Positions 54,648 through 63,741 of a DNA stretch of 64,000 nucleotides are shown here, piece by piece. Location of the stretch: positions 62,001 through 126,000 of the forward strand of contig NZ_AWFD01000033.1 in NCBI RefSeq assembly GCF_000682735.1. The letters run 5' to 3'. Below the pieces are notes generated by a model that saw nothing but the letters and a program-made list of their open reading frames with translations, was not told the DNA's origin and did not search any database. How positions within the stretch are numbered: the stretch's first letter is position 1; each line of letters begins with the position of its first letter. A program made the translations under genes and the position numbers. Source of the DNA: Hyphomonas sp. CY54-11-8 (GTDB taxonomy: Bacteria; Pseudomonadota; Alphaproteobacteria; Caulobacterales; Hyphomonadaceae).

Positions 54648-55445
54648 TTAATGTCTGCGCCGTAAAATGTGATCGTGCGCCTCGGCTGCGTTGAGCTCCC
54701 GCGTTGAATTACCCAGACGGACGAAATATTTCGATGTATCCGACAGAAGCAGGAAGACCGGCGTGTCCGAACGCTCAACCAGAACCCAGCAGATCGTCTT
54801 TCCGTCGATCGTCAGAAACCTGCTGCGCACGAGTGGACAGACAGCGCTGCCGAGATAGGTCCTGACGATCCCGATCAGGGCACGTTCGAATTCATCCGCC
54901 GTAGGGTTCCGAAGTGTATTCAGATCCGGATCAATCCCGAGAAGTTCGCCGTCATCCGCAACACCTATGAGCAAGCGTCCGCCTTCATGATTCATGAAGC
55001 CCGCAATGGTTTTGGCGATCACCTGCTCGAGGCTTCTGTTCGTTCGCGATTCCCGGATATCCCAGCGCAAGGTCGACTTGAATTCCGTCCGTTCGTTCTC
55101 GCCTCCGGCAATCACGCCGGGCAGAGCCATCTGAAGGTCTTCCAGCAAGGCTTCGGTCGTGCGCGCCTGCCGTGAAAGTGCAAGGGTCAGCACCGAAAAT
55201 ACGAGCCCCATAATTGCGCCCAGGGCAGCAAAAATGACATTCATGGCCATGAGGTGGAGCAAGGGCGCGGCGCTGACACGTTCCCAGGCGAACTGGCCGA
55301 ACCCGGAATACCTGCCTGAAAACAGGGAAGCATACTCCATCCAGACCACGAGCGAGTTTACCGGATGCAGCACCAGAACACCGATGATCCCGCCAAGGGC
55401 GGCATAGATCACCAGGTGACGGATTTGCCGGGCTTTCTGGCTCAT
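54648..55445 (-). CDS. Membrane-anchored AlbA_2 (Schlafen-like) protein
   Basis: A 265-residue protein. Two N-terminal helices (about 10-36 and 62-90) precede an AlbA_2 domain whose signature ENERTEFKSTLRW (117-129) has the conserved E121 and K123. IAKTIAGFMNHEGGRLLIGV follows (about 141-160). AlbA_2 domains occur in putative DNA-binding or Schlafen-type proteins and some defence loci. Membrane anchoring is uncommon. Function unknown. Confidence 0.75.
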   Translation of the reverse strand: MSQKARQIRHLVIYAALGGIIGVLVLHPVNSLVVWMEYASLFSGRYSGFGQFAWERVSAAPLLHLMAMNVIFAALGAIMGLVFSVLTLALSRQARTTEALLEDLQMALPGVIAGGENERTEFKSTLRWDIRESRTNRSLEQVIAKTIAGFMNHEGGRLLIGVADDGELLGIDPDLNTLRNPTADEFERALIGIVRTYLGSAVCPLVRSRFLTIDGKTICWVLVERSDTPVFLLLSDTSKYFVRLGNSTRELNAAEAHDHILRRRH

Positions 55446-55806
55446 CCTCTCGTCCTTGAGTGATAGCGGTTCATGCGTCCTCCTTGCCGGAACAGGGATG
55501 AGGTTCCTGCAGCATGAAACTGCCGCCTGTGTGCTCCCGGAGCCGGGCGCACAACCGTCTCAATCGGAGCATGCGAGGATGGCAGGCTGGCTGTGTTTTC
55601 CATGTCCATCCCCGGCTTCCAGGTGAATGTCTGGCGCTGCCTGCTGATACGGCCCTGACCGCGCGCGCCCTCAATAGAAACTCCAAGCCGGTGAATTTCA
55701 TGCAGGCGTGTAACGTCTCGGCATCATTCCCGTCTGTTGACCTGGCACGTACCGGGGCGACCAGGCCTGGCCTTGCCGAAAGGGTCATCGAGCAATGAGG
55801 GAACAG
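55446..55806. other. Gene-free region between divergent genes
   Basis: About 360 bp between the AlbA_2 gene and the small membrane gene. It should hold two promoters. Frames on both strands (for example 55514-55798) show no motif. Nothing else is seen. Confidence 0.5.
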
Positions 55807-56118
55807 ATGAACGAACGTCCGGATCGCACGCCCGCCCCCGCGCATAATACACCGGAAGGCCGCAAGGGGCCTCCCGCGCCCTTCTTCGGGATATTGTCCA
55901 CAGTCGCCGCATTCGGGCTCGGCGTGGGTGTCGCCAGCTATCTCAGGGACATTGCGCTCCTGGTCGTCCTGCTCGCCCTGACCGCGACCGTCATCGCTCT
56001 GGCGAGAATCACTCGCAGGAGCTCTCCGCGGCCCTTGTGGATGGACGGGATCTACTGGACCAGCTGGCTCATACTGGCGGGCCTCGTCATTCTGATCGCA
56101 AGAAGTATCCTGACCTGA
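55807..56118 (+). CDS. Small two-helix membrane protein
   Basis: A 103-residue protein with a proline-rich N-terminus, a hydrophobic stretch (about 25-65) and a second helix at the C-terminus (WTSWLILAGLVILIARSIL). AGGGA precedes the start; ATG at 55795 is an in-frame alternative. Not recognised. Confidence 0.6.
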   Translation: MNERPDRTPAPAHNTPEGRKGPPAPFFGILSTVAAFGLGVGVASYLRDIALLVVLLALTATVIALARITRRSSPRPLWMDGIYWTSWLILAGLVILIARSILT

Positions 56119-56133
56119 TCCATTCGCGGCGCA

Positions 56134-56916
56134 CTACCGGGCCAGCCGGTCGAGCCTCTGTCCCGGATTATCGATCACGACGGCCGGGTCGACCGCAGCG
56201 ACGGTCTTGTCCGTCTCCGGACAGTCGATGGACCGGATAATATGTCCGAGGACGTTCAGCCTTGCTGCACGCTTGTCATCTGTACGGACCACATACCATG
56301 GCGCATGCTCGAAATCCGTCTTCAGGAACATCTCGTCGCGCGCGTTCGTATAATCATCCCATTTTTGCAGGGCCACTGCATCGATCGGACTCTTCTTCCA
56401 TTGTTTGAGCGGGTCCCGGTCGCGGTCTTCCAGCCGGGTCTCCTGCTCGGTCCGGCTTATGTCGAGATAGTATTTGAGGATTTGCATCCCATCATGGACG
56501 AGCATCTGCTCGAACGCGCCGACCGTCTCCAGAAACGCAGCCACCTCGGCCTTCCGCGCGAATTTCATCACGCGTTCCACACCCGCTCTGTTGTACCAGG
56601 AGCGGTTGAACAAGGCGATCTCTCCATCGGCCGGCAGATGCGGCACATAGCGTTGGAAATACCAGCTCCTCGTGTCCCGGTCGGAGGGCTTGCCAAGGGC
56701 AACAACCCGCGTATCCCGCGGGCTGAGATGCTCTGAAATCCGCTTGATGACGCCATCCTTGCCGGCTGCATCGCGCCCTTCGAAAAGAATGAGGATACGA
56801 TGCCCGTGCCGGATCGCCCGCCTCTGGATCTTGACCAGCTCTACTTGCAACGCCCGGAGATCATGCTTGTAGGCTTTTTTTGATACGCCCCTGGCGTCCT
56901 GTTCGTCATCGGACAT
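56134..56916 (-). CDS. ppk2: Polyphosphate kinase 2
   Basis: A 260-residue PPK2 that exchanges phosphate between polyphosphate and nucleotides. The Walker A-like FEGRDAAGKDG and the RVVALGKPSDRDTRSWYFQRYVPHLP segment are diagnostic. It also shows the lid-type SWYNRAGVERVM. Start at 56916 (MSDDEQDAR); an ATG at 56937 is an alternative. The 3' end of cfa overlaps its first bases. Polyphosphate can bind metal and support stress tolerance. Confidence 0.9.
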   Translation of the reverse strand: MSDDEQDARGVSKKAYKHDLRALQVELVKIQRRAIRHGHRILILFEGRDAAGKDGVIKRISEHLSPRDTRVVALGKPSDRDTRSWYFQRYVPHLPADGEIALFNRSWYNRAGVERVMKFARKAEVAAFLETVGAFEQMLVHDGMQILKYYLDISRTEQETRLEDRDRDPLKQWKKSPIDAVALQKWDDYTNARDEMFLKTDFEHAPWYVVRTDDKRAARLNVLGHIIRSIDCPETDKTVAAVDPAVVIDNPGQRLDRLAR

Positions 56917-58177
56917 TCTGGTGGCGCCTTTCCTCATTCAGGCAGGATTTCGTACGCTTTGAAACAGGTATCGGATCTGGCTGATACAGGTAATCCCGCG
57001 TCAGCGGAACCGCCTCCTGCCGCTTGCCGAGCTGGAGCTGGAACACATTGTGGACACCGTGCCGGAATGAAAGCTCGCTGCATACCAGGTAGAATTCCCA
57101 CATCCGTACAAAGCGCGCATCGTGCAAGGCTTCGGCCTCAGCAGCGCGCGCCAGAAAGCGCGCCCGCCAGGCTTTCAGCGTTTCGGCATAGTGAAGGCGG
57201 AGGACTTCGATGTCGAGCACCGTCAGACCCGCTTGCTCGATTGCCGGCAGGATCTCCGACAGGGCCGGAATGTAACCGCCCGGAAAGATGTGCCTTGCGA
57301 TCCAGGGATTGGTTGCACCCGGCCTGCCCGCTCGGCCGATCGTATGGACAAGGGCAACCCCGTCCGGGCTCAGGCGCGCTGCAATCTGTCTGAAATATTC
57401 CTGATAGTGGGGCACTCCGACATGCTCGAACATTCCCACCGAGACGATCTTGTCATACTCATCCGTAAGAGACCGGTAATCCTCGATCCGGAACGTGGCC
57501 TGGTCGCCGAGCCCTTGATCCGCTGCACGCTTGCGAGCTAACTCGTATTGCTCGCAGGAAAGCGTCACGCCTTCCACGCGAACGTCCTCCGACCGGCAAA
57601 GATGCAGGGCCAGGCCGCCCCAGCCGCAACCGATGTCCAGCACCCGGTCGCCAGGTCTGAGGCAAAGCTTGCGGGCGATATGTTCTTTCTTGAGTTCCTG
57701 GGCCTGCTCCAGCGTGACCTCAGCATCCGGGAAATAGGCGCAGGAATATTGCATGTCCTCATCCAGGAAGAGGCGATAGAGATCATTCCCGATGTCATAG
57801 TGATGAGCTACATTGCGCGCGGATCGCTCTTGCGGATTGAATTGCGCAATCAATCGGGCGCTCTTCCTGAACAGCGCCGGCAACCGTGCTGCCGGAAGTC
57901 CGTCTGCCAGGAAGTTCACCCAGAAGAGATCCAGCAGGTCGTAAAGGTCGCCGAATTCAATGGTCAGGCCGCCTGCCATGTAAGCCTCGCCGACCTGCAG
58001 TTCCGGATCCAGAAGGATCCGCCGAAGCCAGGCATTCGAGGCGATAGCGATCCGGACCGGCCGGACGCGATAGGATCCGTATCTCGCTGTTTTTCCATCC
58101 GGAAACCTGACCTCGAGGCATCCCTTGCGGATCGCCCGTTCCAGCCTGTTTCTTGCGATCGCGCCTATGAGTGCCAT
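56906..58177 (-). CDS. cfa: Cyclopropane-fatty-acyl-phospholipid synthase
   Basis: A 423-residue enzyme that adds a methylene group from SAM to unsaturated lipid chains. It shows the VLDIGCGWGGLALHL SAM motif, the YDIGNDLY segment and the late FPGGYIPALSEI. The end overlaps the ppk2 start. Membrane adaptation to metal stress is a plausible role. Confidence 0.92.
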   Translation of the reverse strand: MALIGAIARNRLERAIRKGCLEVRFPDGKTARYGSYRVRPVRIAIASNAWLRRILLDPELQVGEAYMAGGLTIEFGDLYDLLDLFWVNFLADGLPAARLPALFRKSARLIAQFNPQERSARNVAHHYDIGNDLYRLFLDEDMQYSCAYFPDAEVTLEQAQELKKEHIARKLCLRPGDRVLDIGCGWGGLALHLCRSEDVRVEGVTLSCEQYELARKRAADQGLGDQATFRIEDYRSLTDEYDKIVSVGMFEHVGVPHYQEYFRQIAARLSPDGVALVHTIGRAGRPGATNPWIARHIFPGGYIPALSEILPAIEQAGLTVLDIEVLRLHYAETLKAWRARFLARAAEAEALHDARFVRMWEFYLVCSELSFRHGVHNVFQLQLGKRQEAVPLTRDYLYQPDPIPVSKRTKSCLNEERRHQNVR

Positions 58178-58363
58178 GCCAGATCTCCGTTGGAGTCCAC
58201 CTGCCGGTCGCCAGGCGGAACTTATTGACTGATACGGAGAAGACGCCCCGCTCCCTCAACCGTTACAGTCGGGCGGGCGCCACGGACGCCCGATAAGGGG
58301 CATGCCGGCCGGATGCGTATGAATATGCAGACTGCCCGCCGATCCCGCGAAAGGAACCAAGGG

Positions 58364-58948
58364 ATGACATCTGACAAGGCGCCATCAAGGCAGCGCAGGC
58401 GGGCCGTTGAAGCCGCTCTGACCGAGTCGCACCAGGACCTTTACCGCTTCCTGAAACGGAAGATCGGCAATGACGCGGATGCCAGGGACGTGTTGCAGGA
58501 CTTCTACGTGAAAGCCCTGACGCGCTTTTCCGACCTGAAGGATGAAGACCGCTTGCGCGGCTGGCTCTCTCAGGTTCTGCGCTCGACAATCGCGGACCAT
58601 TTCCGTGACAGGAAACGTACCAGCGATTTGCTGGCCAGCTATGCTGCCAATGCGGAGCTTCTCTTCGGCGAAGAGGAACTGGACTTCGTGATCTGTGCCT
58701 GTCTCTATAAGATGCTTCCGACGCTCAGTCCCGGCTATGCAGACCTAATCTGGCGGGCAGATCTCATCGGAGAAGAAAGATCCGCCATCGCTGAAGACCT
58801 CGGCCTCAGCGAAGCCGCCCTTCGGGTGAAGCTGCACCGGGCCCGCCGGGCTATGCGCGAACGCCTTGAACAGACCTGCCATACCTGCCTCGAACACGGA
58901 TACTTCCAGTGCGCCTGTCAGGGATCCGGCAGCAAGGTGCACAGGTAG
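58364..58948 (+). CDS. ECF-like sigma factor with Cys-rich CxxC/CxC tail
   Basis: A 194-residue RNA polymerase sigma factor with sigma-2 (about 20-85, DLYRFLKRKIGNDADARDVLQDFYVKAL) and sigma-4 (about 110-165, DLGLSEAALRVKLHRARRAM) domains. The C-terminus carries four cysteines in CHTC and CAC: C172, C175, C183 and C185. Two more are at C111 and C113. A Cys-rich tail on an ECF sigma recalls CorE of Myxococcus, whose tail senses copper and which drives copper genes. It sits directly before the copper ATPase, with no classical copper regulator nearby. Start at 58364 has AAGGA upstream. Confidence 0.85.
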   Translation: MTSDKAPSRQRRRAVEAALTESHQDLYRFLKRKIGNDADARDVLQDFYVKALTRFSDLKDEDRLRGWLSQVLRSTIADHFRDRKRTSDLLASYAANAELLFGEEELDFVICACLYKMLPTLSPGYADLIWRADLIGEERSAIAEDLGLSEAALRVKLHRARRAMRERLEQTCHTCLEHGYFQCACQGSGSKVHR

Positions 58949-59213
58949 GGCCTCGACGCCTGGACCGATCATGCGCCTCCCGGTGCTGGCAACCGCCCAC
59001 AAGTCCGGGCAATCGGCTTTTGAGGGGTCAGCATCGCCGACACGTATTTCTGAAAAGCAATCCGGCAACCGCCCTGCACGGGGAAACAAAGCGCATGCAG
59101 CGAAGGAAGACCATGATCATTGATCCTGAGATGTCCACACGCACCAAGCCAGGATGCAGGATTGCAACCCGCGCCTGCCGACCCTGTCCCATTACGGAAA
59201 AATAGTCAGAATC

Positions 59214-61280
59214 ATGGACCACTCGACCCACACGCATCAGGCAGCCGCCTCTCCCGAAACGGCTAATCCTCACAGCCATCACGCTCACAATGGCGCAGGG
59301 CATGCCCATGAGGGTCACAATCACGAGGGCATGATCGCCGATTACCGCCGCAGGTTCTGGATCGTCCTGATCCTGACCGTGCCGATACTGGCTCTGGCTC
59401 CGATGATACAGACCTGGCTCGGTCTTCAGGACAGTTTACGCTTTTCCGGTGACCGGATCCTTCTCGCCGCGCTCTCAAGCCTTGTCTTCTTCATCGGCGG
59501 CTGGCCCTTCCTGAAAGGATTCTGGCAGGAAATAACCGGGCGCGGGATCGGAATGATGACCCTGATTTCGGTCGCGATCACCACCGCTTATGCCTATTCA
59601 GTCGGCATGGTCGCGATCGGCAGCGACGAGACCTTTTTCTGGGAACTTGCCACGCTGATCGCTGTCATGCTGCTGGGGCACTGGATCGAAATGAAATCGG
59701 TTCTCGGTGCCGGGCGCGCGCTCGAGAAGCTCGCCAGCCTCATGCCAGATGAAGCCCACCTCCTCGCCGACGACGGCTCTGTCAGGGACGTGTCCGTGTC
59801 GACACTGCGCGGCGGCGAACAGCTGCTGATCAAGCCTGGCGAAAAGGTTCCGGCGGACGGCATCATCGTTCATGGCGACTCTTCGCTGAACGAATCCATG
59901 CTGACGGGCGAATCGAAGCCTGTATCCAAGAGCATTGATGACCGGGTGATTGGCGGGTCCATCAATGGAGAAGGCTCGCTGACCATCCGGGTCGACAAGA
60001 CCGGAGACGAGACATTCCTGTCGAGCGTGATCAAGCTCGTCAAGGAAGCCCAGGCCAGCAAGTCCCGGACACAGGACCTCGCCAACTCGGCAGCGAAATG
60101 GCTCACCTTCATCGCACTCGGCGGAGGCCTGTCGACCTTCCTGTTCTGGACATTTTTTACCGGACAGGGTTTCGGGTTCGCCATGGCCCGCGCTGTCACG
60201 GTCATGGTGATTGCCTGTCCGCACGCGCTCGGCCTTGCTGTGCCGCTGGTCGTTGCGCGCTCGACGGCCATCGCCGCAGGCAATGGGCTGCTCATCCGTG
60301 ACCGGACGGCGTTCGAGGAGGCCCGCAACATAGATGCCATCATATTCGACAAGACAGGCACACTGACCCGGGGCGAGTTCGGAATCACCGATACGCTCGT
60401 CTTCGATACCACCCATTCCGAAGAAGAAATCGTCGCCTATGCCGCTTCGATCGAGGCGCATTCCGAGCACCCGATCGCCCAGGGGATTGTCCGCGACTCA
60501 AAACAGGCCTGGCCGGTCGAAAAATTCCGGGCGATCCCCGGCAAGGGGGCCTCCGGCGAGGTGAAAGGACACGAGGTAAAAGTCGTCAGTCCCGGCTACC
60601 TGCGTGACCAGGGCATCGGCATGGAAGACCCGCGCTTTGAGGAACTGAGCCGGCAGGGAAAGACCGTCGTCTTTGTCCTGATTGACGACCGGCTCGCCGG
60701 GGCCATCGCGCTGGCCGATATCGTTCGTGAGGAATCCCGCGAGGCCATCCGGCACCTTCGGGACATGGGCATCAGATGTATCATGCTGACAGGGGACAAC
60801 CGGCAGGTGGCTGAATGGGTTGGCCGCGAGATCGGGCTGGACGAAGTCATTGCCGAAGTCCTGCCGGAAGAAAAAGCCGCAAAGGTCCGGGAAGTTCAGT
60901 CGCGTGGCCTGATCGTGGCCATGACGGGTGATGGGGTCAACGACGCCCCTGCCCTCGCTCAGGCAAATGTCGGCATTGCAATCGGCGCCGGAACAGACGT
61001 TGCCATCGAGACGGCAGACATCATTCTCGTGCGTTCAAGTCCTGCAGACGTCGTCGCCATCATCGAACTTGCACGGGCGACCTACAGGAAAATGATGCAG
61101 AACCTCGCCTGGGCAACCGGATACAATACGTTCGCCATTCCGGCAGCCGCAGGCCTTTTCTTCCCGTGGGGCGTGATCCTGACCCCGGCAATCGGCGCCG
61201 TGTTCATGTCCGCCAGCACGGTAATCTGCGCCGTCAATGCCCAGCTCCTCAAGCTGAACCGGCAGCGGGCAGGCACATGA
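59214..61280 (+). CDS. copB: Copper-translocating P-type ATPase (CPH type, CopB-like)
   Basis: A 688-residue inner-membrane pump of the P1B class. The metal motif in the sixth helix is CPH (C335-P336-H337), typical of the P1B-3 (CopB) subgroup; CPC would be CopA. Phosphorylation D379 lies in DKTGTLT, with GDGVND and the TGES segment also present. The N-terminus is His-rich (about residues 1-38: [16 protein letters not shown]) and lacks the CxxC HMA domain. ATG at 59214 is chosen. It is 265 bp downstream of the sigma gene. Confidence 0.95.
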   Translation: MDHSTHTHQAAASPETANPHSHHAHNGAGHAHEGHNHEGMIADYRRRFWIVLILTVPILALAPMIQTWLGLQDSLRFSGDRILLAALSSLVFFIGGWPFLKGFWQEITGRGIGMMTLISVAITTAYAYSVGMVAIGSDETFFWELATLIAVMLLGHWIEMKSVLGAGRALEKLASLMPDEAHLLADDGSVRDVSVSTLRGGEQLLIKPGEKVPADGIIVHGDSSLNESMLTGESKPVSKSIDDRVIGGSINGEGSLTIRVDKTGDETFLSSVIKLVKEAQASKSRTQDLANSAAKWLTFIALGGGLSTFLFWTFFTGQGFGFAMARAVTVMVIACPHALGLAVPLVVARSTAIAAGNGLLIRDRTAFEEARNIDAIIFDKTGTLTRGEFGITDTLVFDTTHSEEEIVAYAASIEAHSEHPIAQGIVRDSKQAWPVEKFRAIPGKGASGEVKGHEVKVVSPGYLRDQGIGMEDPRFEELSRQGKTVVFVLIDDRLAGAIALADIVREESREAIRHLRDMGIRCIMLTGDNRQVAEWVGREIGLDEVIAEVLPEEKAAKVREVQSRGLIVAMTGDGVNDAPALAQANVGIAIGAGTDVAIETADIILVRSSPADVVAIIELARATYRKMMQNLAWATGYNTFAIPAAAGLFFPWGVILTPAIGAVFMSASTVICAVNAQLLKLNRQRAGT

Positions 61281-61360
61281 CCCAATTATTCCAGGCGATA
61301 TCGCGTCGAACCGGCCGCACGCCGTCCAGTGCGCAGTCCTGATGGCAGAGGAGAAACGCC

Positions 61361-61639
61361 ATGCAGAAGGATAATAGATCATTTCGGAACCATCACCCCC
61401 GGGGCGGACGCCTCTGGTTGCCGATTATCGCCTTTGGCGGCCTGATCGCCGTCTTCCTGCTCTATGAACACCGGGCGCACATCCCGGCCAACGCGGTCTT
61501 CTTTCTGGGGTTCCTGCTCTTCTGCGGCGTGATGCACATGTTCATGCATGGCGGACACGCCGGGCACGGAGCCGGCCATGGCCGGCATGAAGATCGTTTC
61601 CTGCCCCCATCAGACAACCAGGAAGGACCCGGCCAATGA
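61361..61639 (+). CDS. DUF2933-family membrane protein
   Basis: A 92-residue protein with two helices and a His/Met-rich end (MHMFMHGGHAGHGAGHGRHEDR), a hallmark of DUF2933 in copper islands. The stop overlaps the next gene's ATG (ATGA). It may bind copper. Confidence 0.85.
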   Translation: MQKDNRSFRNHHPRGGRLWLPIIAFGGLIAVFLLYEHRAHIPANAVFFLGFLLFCGVMHMFMHGGHAGHGAGHGRHEDRFLPPSDNQEGPGQ

Positions 61640-62307
61640 ACCCGTCCATGGCACAGTCCGAATACGGGCTCTGGTTTCTCGCCGTCCTGAACTCTTTGGT
61701 CTTCATTATCTTCGCTTTCAGTTTCGCCAAACCGTCGAGATCCAGGGACTGGACCTCTTTCGGCGCCTTCAGTGCATTCATCATCGCGCTGTTTACGGAA
61801 ATGTACGGCTTCCCGCTTTCGATCTACTTTCTTGCGCCCTGGCTTGAATCGAAATTTCCCGACATCAACTGGTTCGCCCACGAGTCCGGACATTTCTGGG
61901 AAATGATATTTGGCTGGAAGAGCAATCCGCACTTCGGCCCATTCCACTGGGCGAGCCTCGGTCTCATATTTCTGGGCTTTAGCGTCCTGTCTGCCGCATG
62001 GCCTGTCCTGCACGGCGCGCTGCGCTCTGGCACACTCGCGCAAACAGGTATCTATGCCCGTATGCGGCACCCGCAATATGCAGGCTTCGTGCTGATCATG
62101 TTCGGTTTCCTCCTGCAGTGGCCAACCGTCCTGACCCTGATCATGTTCCCCATTCTCGTATTCATGTATGTCCGCCTGGCATTGAGGGAAGAACGCGATG
62201 CCGAAGCGCAATTCGGAGAAGCGTACCGCGCCTATGCGGCTGTTACACCCCGCTTCTGGCCACGCTGGGGACACCTGCAGGACATCGAGCGTGCCCGGCA
62301 CGAATAA
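61636..62307 (+). CDS. Isoprenylcysteine carboxylmethyltransferase-family protein
   Basis: A 223-residue membrane protein with the family signature RHPQYAGFVLIMFG (about 145-158) and a YVRLALREERDAEAQFG-like C-terminus. Such proteins often follow DUF2933 in copper clusters. Its substrate is unknown; ICMT-like members may methylate lipids or proteins. ATG overlaps the DUF2933 stop. Confidence 0.85.
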   Translation: MNPSMAQSEYGLWFLAVLNSLVFIIFAFSFAKPSRSRDWTSFGAFSAFIIALFTEMYGFPLSIYFLAPWLESKFPDINWFAHESGHFWEMIFGWKSNPHFGPFHWASLGLIFLGFSVLSAAWPVLHGALRSGTLAQTGIYARMRHPQYAGFVLIMFGFLLQWPTVLTLIMFPILVFMYVRLALREERDAEAQFGEAYRAYAAVTPRFWPRWGHLQDIERARHE

Positions 62308-62358
62308 GTGTTGATCACGGCAGGCGCGAATTCATGCTTTTCGCGAAGGGACGGCGTA

Positions 62359-62922
62359 TCAAATGGAAATCGTGACGATATTGCCGTTTTGATAGATATA
62401 TTCCGGAACGGGAAGGTTGAGAGGCGCCGGTCCCTTCCGGATCCGGCCGGACGTATCATAATGTGACCCATGACAGGGACAATACCATCCGCCATAGTCT
62501 CCGACATTTCCCTGATTGGGACCAAGCGGAACGCAGCCAAGATGTGTGCAGACGCCAGAAGTTATCAGAATGGCGGGATTGAGGCCCCCATCCTGATTGG
62601 GACGCAGGCGCTCTTCGTCGGTCTCCGGGTCGCGAAGCCGCGAAATATTGACCGCACGGGCTTCGGCGATTTCAACTTCCGTCCTGTGCCGGACGAAAAA
62701 TGGCTTGCCGCCGATCAGGACCCTCAGCTCGCTACCGACCCTTATCTTTGAAATATCGACATCCAGGGAACTGGAGGCTCGCGTATCCCCGGCGGGGTTC
62801 ATCTGGTCGACCAGCGGCCAGGCCGCCATCGCGGCCCCACCAAACGCGACAGCGCCGGTCGTGACAAAAATGAAGTTCCGTCGCTCGTCGCTTGCAGGCA
62901 TCTCGTCGATCATTCGGAGCAC
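62359..62922 (-). CDS. petA: Rieske iron-sulfur protein (bc1-like)
   Basis: A 187-residue protein with a Tat-like anchor (DERRNFIFVTTGAVAFGG), then the Rieske domain. The two ligand motifs are CTHLGC and CPCHGSHYD, complete for a 2Fe-2S cluster. It resembles the PetA subunit of cytochrome bc1, yet no petB or petC is next to it. It is inside a copper region, convergent with the ICMT gene. The role is uncertain; it may be a spare or an adapted electron donor. Confidence 0.88.
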   Translation of the reverse strand: MLRMIDEMPASDERRNFIFVTTGAVAFGGAAMAAWPLVDQMNPAGDTRASSSLDVDISKIRVGSELRVLIGGKPFFVRHRTEVEIAEARAVNISRLRDPETDEERLRPNQDGGLNPAILITSGVCTHLGCVPLGPNQGNVGDYGGWYCPCHGSHYDTSGRIRKGPAPLNLPVPEYIYQNGNIVTISI

Positions 62923-63181
62923 TCCCTTATCCGGCCCGCAGACCCCTCCGCGGTGGCAGGCTTCAGGTCTTCACGATCCCGATCATGGTTCTGCTGTGCC
63001 CCGGGGGGCGGTCCTGCAATGCGCCGGGATCGTGGGGGGGAAGGACGCACGGGAGCATTGCAGGACCTGACGGCAATGTGTGGGACCATTGCCGCTGTCT
63101 CTGTTTTTGCGCCAAACGGTGCCTCATCTCTTGAGGACGAGGTCCGGAGCGGACGCAAGATTGCGGTCTGTTGGCCGGGGC

Positions 63182-63604
63182 CTATTGAGCCTCGTCACCG
63201 GCCTCCTGATCCTCAGTCTTCGGACAGTGATCGGCGGGATCATGTCCCTTTGCTTCATGCTTGGCATCGCAATCACCGGCGCCCATCTGGTCCATCTTCA
63301 TGCCATCCTGGCCCATCATCATGCCATCGCCGTCCATTTTCATGCCGTCATGGTCCATCATCATGCCGTCGCCCATTTTCATGCCGTCATGATCCATCAT
63401 GTTGCCGCCCTGCGTCATCATCTGGCCCTCCATGCCGGCCTTGCAATCAGGCATGCCTTCTTTGCCCGCCATGCAGGAAGTTCCGCCAGCAGCGCCGGAT
63501 TCGGCGGCGGGCTTGTCGCCATGATCGTGGGAATCGTGACCGCCCTGAGCCAGTGCCACGGGCGATAGGGCGAGCATTGCAGCCGCTATCCAGACAGGTT
63601 TCAT
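63182..63604 (-). CDS. Met/His-rich secreted copper-binding-like protein
   Basis: A 140-residue protein with a signal peptide (MKPVWIAAAMLALSPVALAQ). The mature part is full of Met, His and Asp in repeating units of about 9-12 residues: DHDGMKMGDG, MMMDHDGMKMDGDG, MMMGQDGMKMDQM, plus several cysteines. It should bind Cu(I)/Cu(II) in the periplasm, by composition. Start at 63604 has AAAGGAG upstream. The divergent transporter begins at 63742. Confidence 0.82.
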   Translation of the reverse strand: MKPVWIAAAMLALSPVALAQGGHDSHDHGDKPAAESGAAGGTSCMAGKEGMPDCKAGMEGQMMTQGGNMMDHDGMKMGDGMMMDHDGMKMDGDGMMMGQDGMKMDQMGAGDCDAKHEAKGHDPADHCPKTEDQEAGDEAQ

Positions 63605-63741
63605 GAGTAAACTCCTTTTCAAACCTCGGGAACGCAAGGGGATGTGCGCTCCTGGAACGTATTACGTCGCATGTGCGTGCGCCCCTCAGGCAGACAGCTT
63701 TGCGCACTGCAAATATGTTTCCTGACCGACCAAGGGGTTCC

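Noticed and set aside
58274..58292. 6-bp hairpin CGGGCG/CGCCCG before the sigma gene
   Set aside because: No T-run follows, so it is not a terminator; too short to call an operator.
63080..63568. Plus-strand frame of 162 residues, very His-rich
   Set aside because: It is the antisense of the Met/His-rich gene repeats (63182-63604), which has a signal peptide and a ribosome site; the His arises from reverse complement of Met codons.
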